7,859 nt of DNA, taken from contig JAEWHR010000009.1 in the NCBI GenBank assembly GCA_023387655.1, positions 1 to 7,859 of the forward strand. Direction: 5' to 3'. The notes beneath the pieces are model-generated. The model was not told the origin of the DNA, made no database searches, and saw only the letters and a list, made by a program, of their open reading frames with translations. The DNA comes from Bacillota bacterium. Lineage in GTDB: Bacteria; Bacillota; Clostridia; Lachnospirales; Lachnospiraceae. This document shows positions 1 through 5,305 of the stretch, one piece after another. The first letter of the stretch is position 1; every line of letters begins with the position of its first letter. Both the position numbers and the translations under genes were made by a program.

Positions 1-8
1 TCCACCTT
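1..8 (-). promoter_or_regulatory. Possible ribosome binding site of a gene beyond the left edge
   Basis: On the minus strand these bases read AAGGTGGA, a good Shine-Dalgarno sequence, and the start codon would lie just outside the window. It fits the minus-strand promoter at 148-176, which also points left. The start codon itself cannot be seen. Confidence 0.4.
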
Positions 9-147
9 AATATAAGCTCATACCCCTGATGTGTTATCAAATTATTATTTGAATTATACCTATCTATCTTATGCTTATTTATTACATTATAAATTATTAT
101 TTGCCTAATTATTATCCTTTTATTTACTCCAAATAAACACTTTACCC

Positions 148-176
148 ATTATATCGAATCTTTTCTTTATTGTCTA
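148..176 (-). promoter_or_regulatory. SigA-type promoter reading leftward
   Basis: On the minus strand there is a -35 of TAGACA (176-171), a 17-base spacer and a perfect -10 TATAAT (153-148). The predicted transcription start is near 141, giving a leader of about 140 nt before the likely ribosome binding site at 1-8. It would drive a gene outside the window, divergent from yerC. Confidence 0.65.
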
Positions 177-225
177 GGTTTCCCTCCCTATTCTAATTAA
201 GAAAACTTTCATAAAAACATATGAA

Positions 226-261
226 TTTACTCTTTACTTTAGTAATGTATAGTGATAAAAT
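226..261 (+). promoter_or_regulatory. Promoter region of yerC (two overlapping candidates)
   Basis: Two overlapping SigA-like arrangements are visible. One is TTTACT (226-231), 16 bases, TATAGT (248-253). The other is TTTACT (233-238), 17 bases, TAAAAT (256-261). Predicted starts fall near 260-268, leaving a leader of about 185 nt before yerC. I cannot choose between them, and both may be used. Confidence 0.5.
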
Positions 262-307
262 GTGAATGTATCAGAGTTATATGAGGTAGAACACATAGTT
301 ATAATTG

Positions 308-345
308 ATACGATTCTAATTTAGTTTTAGATTCGTATATTTTTT
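308..345 (+). terminator. Terminator-like hairpin in the yerC leader
   Basis: Arms 308-319 and 327-338 pair as a 12-position stem with one T/T mismatch around a 7-nt loop, and six T (340-345) follow closely. The only candidate plus-strand promoter upstream is the one for yerC, so the hairpin would stop transcripts after about 80 nt. This suggests attenuation or a short RNA. The stem is AT-rich, so its strength is uncertain. Confidence 0.45.
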
Positions 346-451
346 ACGAAAGTAGCTTATTAACTAATAGGTAGCTGTTTCTTCTACTAAGGACAAGGAA
401 ATCCTATATCTTACTTACTATGATTGCAATGCTTATAAAGGAGTAAATAAA

Positions 452-772
452 ATGAGTAAAAACATTAAGAATGCTTCAGTAGATTATTTGTTTGAGGCGA
501 TTTTAAGTCTAAAAAATAAGGACGAATGTTATGTTTTCTTTGAGGACATCTGTACTGTGAATGAATTACTATCTCTTTCTCAGCGTTTTGAGGTAGCTGC
601 AATGCTTCGTGCAAAGAAGACATATCTTGAAATAGCAGAAAAAACAGGAGCTTCGACTGCTACTATAAGTCGTGTGAACCGTTCCTTAAATTACGGTAAT
701 GATGGTTATGATTTAGTATTTAGTAGAATTCCAGAATTTCCACAAATGGACGAAGATGAACAACCCATGTAG
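452..772 (+). CDS. yerC: YerC/YecD family TrpR-related DNA-binding protein
   Basis: This 106-residue protein belongs to the YerC/YecD family, small proteins related to the Trp repressor fold. The family signature is clear: an N-terminal helix pair around FEAILSLKNKDECYVFFEDI (residues 14-33), SLSQRFEVAAMLR (41-53), then a helix-turn-helix from about Thr57 to Leu79 with TGASTATISRV, followed by LNYGNDGYD. Length matches family members of about 100 residues. The start ATG follows AAAGGAG (437-443) at normal spacing. The C-terminus is acidic (MDEDEQPM). In Bacillus subtilis yerC is close to pcrA, and the two are again near neighbours here. A role as a transcription regulator is inferred from the fold, and the target genes are unknown. 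A bidirectional terminator follows at 913-948. Confidence 0.9.
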   Translation: MSKNIKNASVDYLFEAILSLKNKDECYVFFEDICTVNELLSLSQRFEVAAMLRAKKTYLEIAEKTGASTATISRVNRSLNYGNDGYDLVFSRIPEFPQMDEDEQPM

Positions 773-912
773 AAAGTAACTGATTTTTCAGCTACTAAAA
801 CATGCTAGGGACTAAAAACTACTAAATGATACACATATTGAGTTTATAACAGTAGAAGAAGCACATGATATACTGACTTTAACCAACAAGATTATACCCC
901 TATCGGGTGAGC

Positions 913-948
913 AAAAAAGGTATTCGCAATAACTGCGAATACCTTTTT
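913..948. terminator. Bidirectional intrinsic terminator between yerC and the DUF1836 gene
   Basis: A perfect 10-bp stem, GGTATTCGCA (919-928) with TGCGAATACC (934-943), closes a 5-nt loop. It is flanked by six A on the left (913-918) and five T on the right (944-948), so each strand gives a hairpin followed by a U-run. It sits between two convergent genes, about 140 nt past the yerC stop and 20 nt past the stop of the minus-strand gene. Confidence 0.93.
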
Positions 949-968
949 ATTAACTAATTTACCATATA

Positions 969-1628
969 TCACTTAGATAACTTATCCTTCTCTTTTAAAT
1001 GTTCCTTTGATTTCTCTTTTGCATCTTTCTCTGGTTTCTCTATAAAGTGATCATCGATTATCTTCTCAATCATTTGTTTTTTCATATAAACATCAAAACA
1101 TAGCATGCAAACAAAGGAAAAGATCTGTAAGAAATCGTGATCCTTTTGGTCATTTATCTCAGGAAATACATCTTTTGACTTCTGATACTTACGAATAACA
1201 TCCTTACTTACAGTCATAGAGGTTTCCTCTCCCTGTCGAAAGATTTCTTCATATATCTCCTCTAAACTAAGCTTATCCTCTCCCTCAAAAAATTTCTCAG
1301 TGAGGGGCGTAAGTATACTTTGTATATCACTAATGGATAATACATTCTTCATATAATATATAAATATAAGAAGATACATATGATCCTTTGAATATTTTTT
1401 CTTGTTCGGTGACGGAAGTAAATTATTCTTTGTATAATTGTTAATCATCGTTTTGGTCAACAATTTATCCTCAGAATAACGCTTCGAGGACTCTAAATGT
1501 TTATCCATGAACGTGGTCACCTGGTCCATATATAAATCAATGTTAGGAACATCTCCAGGCTTTACATAGTTTATTTTTCGTAAGCCTTCAATGAGCTCCA
1601 TTATCTCTTTTTCCCGTTGTTTGTCCAA
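969..1628 (-). CDS. DUF1836 family protein, putative MerR-like transcription regulator
   Basis: This 219-residue protein matches the DUF1836 (YkrK-like) family found in Firmicutes. The diagnostic segment runs from about residue 56 to 105: LLTKTMINNYTKNNLLPSP, then KKKYSKDHMYLLIFIYYMK and LSISDIQSIL. It resembles the winged helix-turn-helix start of MerR proteins. The rest is helical, with Cys174 and Cys177 in a hydrophobic stretch (168-184) and a Lys/Glu-rich tail (198-219). The start is TTG at 1628-1626, chosen because GAGGTG (1639-1634) lies five bases upstream and a consensus promoter precedes it. The leader would be only about 13 nt. It converges on yerC, sharing the 913-948 terminator, and is divergent from pcrA. 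A DNA-binding role is inferred from the fold, and no ligand or target is known. Confidence 0.85.
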   Translation of the reverse strand: MDKQREKEIMELIEGLRKINYVKPGDVPNIDLYMDQVTTFMDKHLESSKRYSEDKLLTKTMINNYTKNNLLPSPNKKKYSKDHMYLLIFIYYMKNVLSISDIQSILTPLTEKFFEGEDKLSLEEIYEEIFRQGEETSMTVSKDVIRKYQKSKDVFPEINDQKDHDFLQIFSFVCMLCFDVYMKKQMIEKIIDDHFIEKPEKDAKEKSKEHLKEKDKLSK

Positions 1629-1633
1629 AATAT

Positions 1634-1640
1634 CACCTCT
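1634..1640 (-). promoter_or_regulatory. Ribosome binding site fixing the TTG start of the DUF1836 gene
   Basis: The minus strand reads AGAGGTG here, followed by five bases and TTG. No ATG in this frame has a comparable site, so this decides the unusual start codon. The site begins within a base or two of the predicted transcription start. Confidence 0.75.
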
Positions 1641-1647
1641 ATGTCAC

Positions 1648-1676
1648 ATTATATAGTAATGAATACCACATGTCAA
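1648..1676 (-). promoter_or_regulatory. Consensus SigA promoter of the DUF1836 gene
   Basis: On the minus strand a perfect TTGACA (1676-1671) is separated by 17 bases from a perfect TATAAT (1653-1648). The predicted transcription start is about 1641, directly next to the ribosome binding site. Such an unmodified consensus suggests strong expression unless a repressor covers it. Confidence 0.9.
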
Positions 1677-1868
1677 CATGAATAAAGTAGGTGATTTTAT
1701 CCCGCAAACTAGCTGTTTATTAATCCCAAATCTATTCAATAATGTAATCTTATCTCTCCCTCAACTTTTTTCTTTCTCAACCTTTTTACTACTCCAATCT
1801 TCATTACTACATCCATTTTCTCCCCGATCATCACGACATCTATGAAAATGACACCTTGGGATTTCCTA

Positions 1869-1897
1869 TTGTATCTACTATCTCTGCATGCTATAAT
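1869..1897 (+). promoter_or_regulatory. Extended -10 SigA promoter, probably for pcrA
   Basis: TTGTAT (1869-1874), a 17-base spacer and TATAAT (1892-1897) preceded by TGC make an extended -10 promoter. Transcription would begin near 1904, inside the palindrome AAACATATGTTT (1898-1909), and the pcrA leader would be about 147 nt. A weaker second candidate is TTGCAT (1931-1936), 18 bases, TATAAA (1955-1960). Confidence 0.7.
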
Positions 1898-1909
1898 AAA
1901 CATATGTTT
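1898..1909. repeat. 12-bp palindrome AAACATATGTTT at the pcrA transcription start
   Basis: This perfect palindrome lies immediately downstream of the -10 TATAAT (1892-1897), where a bound protein would block initiation. Its core AACATATGTT recurs at 5208-5217, and the half AACATATG recurs at 216-223 by the yerC promoter. Confidence 0.45.
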
Positions 1910-2050
1910 GCTATACAAAGAGGTTATACTTTGCATCGTCGGTATTGATTTTATTATAAATGTCACATCCTTACTTAACGATGAACATTATCCTTTGCAT
2001 AGCCCCATCTTAAAATAAAAATAGAAATAAATAGAAAGGTTTGATACCTC

Positions 2051-4480
2051 ATGAGTATATACGATTCCCTAAATCCGGAACAACGAAGAGCCGTGGAGCA
2101 TGATCGTGGGCCGATGTTAATTCTAGCTGGTGCTGGTTCCGGTAAGACTAGAGTGTTAACCCATAGAATTGCTTATCTGATTGATGAGAGAAATGTAAAT
2201 CCATATCAGATTATGGCACTGACCTTTACGAATAAAGCAGCCAAAGAAATGAGAGAACGTGTGGATAAAATTGTTGGATACGGTGCTGAAAATATTTGGG
2301 TTAGTACTTTCCACTCCACCTGTGTCCGAATATTAAGACGTTTTATTGAGACTCTCGGATATGATCGTAATTTTACAATTTATGATTCTGATGATCAAAA
2401 AACTTTAATTCGTGAAGTTCTAAAATTCTTACAGATTGATACCAAACAGACCAAAGAGAGAGTCTTTCTTTCTGCGATATCAAGTGCTAAGGATGAAGGT
2501 ATTTCACCAGAAGAGTATGAGCTTTCTGCATTGGGTGATTATAATAAAATGAAAATTGCCAATGTATATAAAGAATATCAGAGACGCCTTAGAACTAACA
2601 ACGCTCTGGATTTTGATGATTTAATTATGAAGACTGTAGAACTATTTCAAACAAATACAGAGGCATTGAATTATTATCGTAATCGTTTTCGATATATTAT
2701 GGTGGACGAGTATCAGGATACCAATACCATTCAATTTAAATTAATTCGTTTACTCGCCCATAGCGTGAATGAATATAATGAGGTGGAACATAACCTATGT
2801 GTAGTTGGTGACGACGATCAGTCCATCTATAAATTTCGTGGTGCTAATATTCGAAACATTTTAGACTTCGAGAAAGAATATAATAATGCAGTTGTAATTA
2901 AACTTGAGCAAAACTATCGTTCTACCAAAAACATTCTAAACGCGGCCAATGAAGTAATTCACAACAACCTTGGTCGTAAAGATAAGTCCTTATGGACCGA
3001 TAATGAAGATGGTGAACACGTTTCATTTAGTCAATATGAGACTGATTTTGAAGAAGCAAGCCAAGTTGTCGATAGTATTAAAACACTAAATGATCAAGAA
3101 GGAATTTCTTATAATAACTTCGCCATCCTATATCGTACCAATGCGCAGTCCCGTGTTTTTGAAGAAAAAATGATACAAAGAAGCGTTCCCTATAAAATCA
3201 TTGGTAGTATAAACTTCTATCAAAGAAAAGAAATCAAAGACCTTCTAGCTTACTTAAAAACGATTGATAACGGACTTGATGGTATTGCTGTAAAACGTAT
3301 CATAAATGTTCCAAAGCGAGGAATCGGTTTAACAACCCTTGACCGCGTAGAGGACTATTCCATAAAAAATAACATGAGTTTTTATGATGCCCTACGTCAT
3401 GCAGAAAATATTCCTGGACTAGGTCGTACTTCCTCTAAAATCACCTCCTTTGTAAGTTTTATTGAAACTGTGAAAAGTAAACTAAGCTCTGATTCTTTTA
3501 CCTTAAAGGATTTAATAGAGGAAATCTTAGAGGGTACCGGATACTTAAAAGAATTAGAAGAAGGCGATGATGAATCTGCGGAAGATCGTATCGGAAATAT
3601 TAATGAACTTATTAATAAAATCGTAACCTATGAAGTAGAAGCAACCGAACCTCCAACACTTAGCGGATTCTTAGAAGAAGTAGCTTTGGTAGCTGATATT
3701 GACTCACTTGAGGAAGACAGCAATCATGTCGTATTAATGACACTCCACAGTGCAAAAGGTCTTGAGTTTCCTTATGTATATCTTTGTGGTATGGAGGATG
3801 GTATTTTCCCAAGTTATATGTCAATCAATTCAGACAATCCAGACCTTGAAATTGAAGAAGAACGACGTCTTTGCTATGTAGGTATCACAAGAGCTATGAA
3901 ACAGCTACATCTAAGTGCAGCTAGACAACGAATGTTGCGTGGTGAAACTCAATTTAATCGACCATCTCGATTTATTAATGAAATTCCCCGCTATCTTCTA
4001 TCCATACAATCCGCTCAGAATAAAAGTTACCTTGCAAAGGATTCCTATGGTACAAGTCCAATCCGTAATGCATCACCAAATTTCTCTACACAGTCTCGTG
4101 GTATGTTTGGCTCAGAAAATGTACAAGCATCTAGTAGTTACAATGATTCTATGTTTGATAAACAGACACCTTCCATGCGTGGGACAACTATTGGTTCTGG
4201 TATTAATTCTATGCCATCCTTTTCTGGTCAATCAAAAACTATGCGTGGTTTCCAACCATCCATAGGTGGTACCTTACCAACCAAAAATTTTGGTAACAGT
4301 AATCTTGGAACTCTATCCTATGGAGTTGGAGATACGGTAAACCACATTAAATTTGGTCAAGGAGTTGTAACGAACCTAACAAAAGGCGGTAGAGATTACG
4401 AAGTAACCGTAGATTTTGGTCCACAAGGCATCAAAAAAATGTTATCCTCCTTTGCTAAGCTAGAAAAAGTTGAAGAATAA
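2051..4480 (+). CDS. pcrA: ATP-dependent 3'-5' DNA helicase PcrA (UvrD/Rep family, SF1A)
   Basis: This is the essential Gram-positive helicase that unwinds DNA in nucleotide excision repair, rolling-circle replication and recombination control. All family motifs are visible: Q motif LNPEQRRAVEH (7-17), Walker A AGAGSGKT (26-33), Ia LTFTNKAAKEM (57-67), Walker B DEYQD (219-223), motif III GDDDQSIYKFRGA (253-265), motif IV LEQNYRS (285-291), motif V MTLHSAKGLEF (563-573) and motif VI EEERRLCYVGITRA (602-615). A Ser/Gly/Asn-rich linker (about 655-757) leads to the C-terminal Tudor-like domain (758-806), which in PcrA contacts RNA polymerase. At 809 residues it is longer than the roughly 740 of B. 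subtilis, largely through the linker. GAAAGG (2034-2039) lies 11 bases before ATG, a slightly long gap. Neither pcrB nor ligA, its usual Bacillus neighbours, is adjacent. Confidence 0.98.
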   Translation: MSIYDSLNPEQRRAVEHDRGPMLILAGAGSGKTRVLTHRIAYLIDERNVNPYQIMALTFTNKAAKEMRERVDKIVGYGAENIWVSTFHSTCVRILRRFIETLGYDRNFTIYDSDDQKTLIREVLKFLQIDTKQTKERVFLSAISSAKDEGISPEEYELSALGDYNKMKIANVYKEYQRRLRTNNALDFDDLIMKTVELFQTNTEALNYYRNRFRYIMVDEYQDTNTIQFKLIRLLAHSVNEYNEVEHNLCVVGDDDQSIYKFRGANIRNILDFEKEYNNAVVIKLEQNYRSTKNILNAANEVIHNNLGRKDKSLWTDNEDGEHVSFSQYETDFEEASQVVDSIKTLNDQEGISYNNFAILYRTNAQSRVFEEKMIQRSVPYKIIGSINFYQRKEIKDLLAYLKTIDNGLDGIAVKRIINVPKRGIGLTTLDRVEDYSIKNNMSFYDALRHAENIPGLGRTSSKITSFVSFIETVKSKLSSDSFTLKDLIEEILEGTGYLKELEEGDDESAEDRIGNINELINKIVTYEVEATEPPTLSGFLEEVALVADIDSLEEDSNHVVLMTLHSAKGLEFPYVYLCGMEDGIFPSYMSINSDNPDLEIEEERRLCYVGITRAMKQLHLSAARQRMLRGETQFNRPSRFINEIPRYLLSIQSAQNKSYLAKDSYGTSPIRNASPNFSTQSRGMFGSENVQASSSYNDSMFDKQTPSMRGTTIGSGINSMPSFSGQSKTMRGFQPSIGGTLPTKNFGNSNLGTLSYGVGDTVNHIKFGQGVVTNLTKGGRDYEVTVDFGPQGIKKMLSSFAKLEKVEE

Positions 4481-4498
4481 TCAAGTTTTATTTTGCAA

Positions 4499-4524
4499 AG
4501 TGATGATTTAATTACTCTATTTTC
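4499..4524 (+). terminator. Weak terminator candidate after pcrA
   Basis: AGTGAT (4499-4504) pairs with ATTACT (4511-4516) as a 6-bp stem with one G-U pair and a 6-nt loop. T-rich sequence follows only after CTA. It is the best hairpin between the pcrA stop and the next promoter, but it is weak, so some readthrough is likely. Confidence 0.3.
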
Positions 4525-4574
4525 ATAGTTTGGCTTAATTTTCTTATTTTCATATAGTAAAAAATGCAAGTGGG

Positions 4575-4583
4575 TGGTATAAT
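4575..4583 (+). promoter_or_regulatory. Extended -10 promoter of the small membrane protein gene
   Basis: TGGTATAAT is a complete extended -10 element. The -35 position (about 4555-4560, TAGTAA) is poor, which is typical when TGn is present. Transcription would start near 4590, giving a leader of about 157 nt before the ATG at 4747. Confidence 0.65.
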
Positions 4584-4604
4584 ATACTCGAACGGAGATT
4601 ATAA

Positions 4605-4665
4605 ATAAAATCGTGTTGAATTACATGATTTTATCTCGCAAGAGTACATGATAACTTCGCGAGAT
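4605..4665 (+). promoter_or_regulatory. Structured leader: two overlapping hairpins
   Basis: Hairpin A pairs 4605-4616 with 4623-4634, twelve pairs including one G-U around a 6-nt loop. Hairpin B pairs 4633-4639 (ATCTCGC) with 4659-4665 (GCGAGAT), extended by AAG/CTT (4640-4642 with 4655-4657) across a bulged C. They share bases 4633-4634, so the full forms compete at the junction. Neither is followed by a U-run. I do not recognise a known riboswitch. A regulatory role is inference. Confidence 0.4.
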
Positions 4666-4746
4666 GCTAAGAACCGAAATAAAACAAATGATGATAATCC
4701 ACTCGTTTGTAATGAATCATCAGAGAATAGGAAAGGAAGTGCTGTT

Positions 4747-5034
4747 ATGAATAATAAAATCGACAAAATTAGTGAGATGCTTGCTGCTACTAAACTAAGC
4801 GAGTTGATTCACAAAAAAGAAGATCCGATTGAGAAGAAGAAACATACATTAATCTTCGTTCTTGCTATTGTCGGAGCAATCGCAGCTATTGCAGGCATTG
4901 CTTACGCTGTATACAAATTTATGACTCCTGATTATCTGGAAGATTTCGAAGATGATTTTGATGATGAATTTGATGATGATTTTGAATGCGACTGCTGTGA
5001 CAGTTTAGACGATGCAGATACTACAGAAGAATAG
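4747..5034 (+). CDS. Small single-pass membrane protein with acidic, Cys-containing C-terminal tail
   Basis: I do not recognise the family. From ATG 4747 the product has 95 residues: a polar N-terminal segment (1-33) ending in EKKKH, one strongly hydrophobic helix (about 34-58, Ala/Ile/Val-rich), and a tail (59-95) built of Asp/Glu with regularly spaced Phe (EDFEDDFDDEFDDDFE, 65-80) followed by CDCC (81-84). The lysines before the helix favour an N-in, C-out orientation by the positive-inside rule. ATG 4747 is chosen because AAAGGAAG (4732-4739) lies just upstream. An in-frame ATG at 4648 would add 33 residues, but its ribosome binding site is poor and it falls inside the leader hairpins. The gene has its own promoter and terminator. 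The acidic tail and CxCC could bind cations or metal, but this is speculation. Confidence 0.75.
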   Translation: MNNKIDKISEMLAATKLSELIHKKEDPIEKKKHTLIFVLAIVGAIAAIAGIAYAVYKFMTPDYLEDFEDDFDDEFDDDFECDCCDSLDDADTTEE

Positions 5035-5043
5035 TAAACAAGT

Positions 5044-5062
5044 AAGGTGATTTAATCACCTT
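5044..5062. repeat. Inverted repeat right after the small membrane gene
   Basis: AAGGTGATT (5044-5052) and AATCACCTT (5054-5062) form a perfect 9-bp inverted repeat around one base. As RNA it would fold as a 7-bp stem with a TTTAA loop. No T-run follows, so it is not a terminator by itself. It may protect the mRNA end or be a protein-binding site. Confidence 0.6.
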
Positions 5063-5093
5063 GATAAGGTTAGATAGTTCAGGATTAAATGTA

Positions 5094-5148
5094 ACCCCAT
5101 GAAATTGGGTAGGCAAGAAATACGCTATTCAATTTTATGGGGTATTTT
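5094..5148 (+). terminator. Intrinsic terminator of the small membrane protein gene
   Basis: Arms 5094-5107 and 5130-5143 pair over 14 positions with one G-U, including four consecutive G-C pairs at the base. The tail is ATTTTA (5144-5149). The loop is long (22 nt) and contains a short internal TAG/CTA pairing. The position, 60 nt after the stop, fits transcript ending. Confidence 0.7.
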
Positions 5149-5163
5149 ACTCTAAAGTGCTCG

Positions 5164-5176
5164 GATACGAAGTATC
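5164..5176. repeat. Short inverted repeat GATAC-GAA-GTATC
   Basis: This is a perfect 5-bp inverted repeat around GAA, in the gap between the terminator at 5094-5148 and the acyltransferase gene. With no clear promoter in this gap, a role as operator or leader hairpin cannot be decided. Confidence 0.35.
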
Positions 5177-5206
5177 TTATCTGTTTGGCTTACAACATCG
5201 ATAACC

Positions 5207-5218
5207 TAACATATGTTA
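5207..5218. repeat. 12-bp palindrome TAACATATGTTA upstream of the acyltransferase gene
   Basis: The palindrome is perfect and shares its central ten bases, AACATATGTT, with the palindrome at 1898-1909 at the pcrA promoter. It could be an operator. An in-frame ATG lies inside it (5213) but lacks a ribosome binding site. Confidence 0.45.
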
Positions 5219-5305
5219 AAACTATTGAAACATAGGTTTAATTCAAACAATACCAAAAGATTTCATTATTATAAATATTATTTCCCCTTCGAAAGGACAT
5301 GTAAT

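Larger units (their letters stand above)
1..451. other. Divergent intergenic region
   Basis: No convincing coding sequence is present here. The region holds the leftward promoter at 148-176, the rightward promoter candidates at 226-261, the leader hairpin at 308-345, and an AACATATG half-palindrome at 216-223 just upstream of the yerC -35. Between 346 and 436 I see no strong promoter, only short AT-rich repeats such as two GTAGCT copies. Confidence 0.6.
1677..2050. other. Intergenic region between the DUF1836 promoter and pcrA
   Basis: I see no convincing gene here. A 76-codon minus-strand frame (1966-1736, GTG start) lacks a properly spaced ribosome binding site and family resemblance. The region holds a G-free pyrimidine-rich tract (1745-1825) with a CTCAAC motif repeated at a 16-nt period (1760 and 1776), the extended -10 promoter at 1869-1897, a 12-bp palindrome at 1898-1909, and the pcrA leader with CTTTGCAT occurring twice. 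Confidence 0.6.

Noticed and set aside
775..796. Hairpin right after the yerC stop (AGTA.CTGA with TCAG.TACT)
   Set aside because: The stem has a mismatch in its middle and is followed by A, not T. The strong terminator 120 nt further on explains transcript ending.
816..932. Open plus-strand frame after yerC reading ...EFITVEEAHDILTLTNKII...
   Set aside because: The peptide looks protein-like, but there is no ATG, GTG or TTG start with a ribosome binding site, and its end overlaps the 913-948 terminator. It could be a decayed remnant, and I cannot support a gene.
1736..1966. 76-codon minus-strand frame with GTG start
   Set aside because: AAGG lies only two bases before GTG, no family resemblance is seen, and the composition is dominated by the C-free tract. 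Only the last 26 codons (from ATG 1816) have a plausible ribosome binding site, and these are treated as a low-certainty finding.
3915..4265. 116-codon plus-strand frame inside pcrA
   Set aside because: It is a shadow frame within the conserved helicase coding sequence, has no ribosome binding site, and its translation resembles nothing.
4648..4746. N-terminal extension of the small membrane protein from ATG 4648
   Set aside because: It has a weak ribosome binding site and lies inside the leader hairpins. ATG 4747 has AAAGGAAG at proper distance. It is kept as an alternative in the gene entry.
5225..5275. Possible acyltransferase promoters (TTGAAA at 5225-5230, TATAAA at 5270-5275)
   Set aside because: Neither element has a partner at 16-18 bases, so no promoter is called in this gap.
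5213..5305. N-terminal extension of the acyltransferase from ATG 5213
   Set aside because: This ATG lies in a palindrome without a ribosome binding site, the added residues are not family-like, and AAAGGA precedes ATG 5306.
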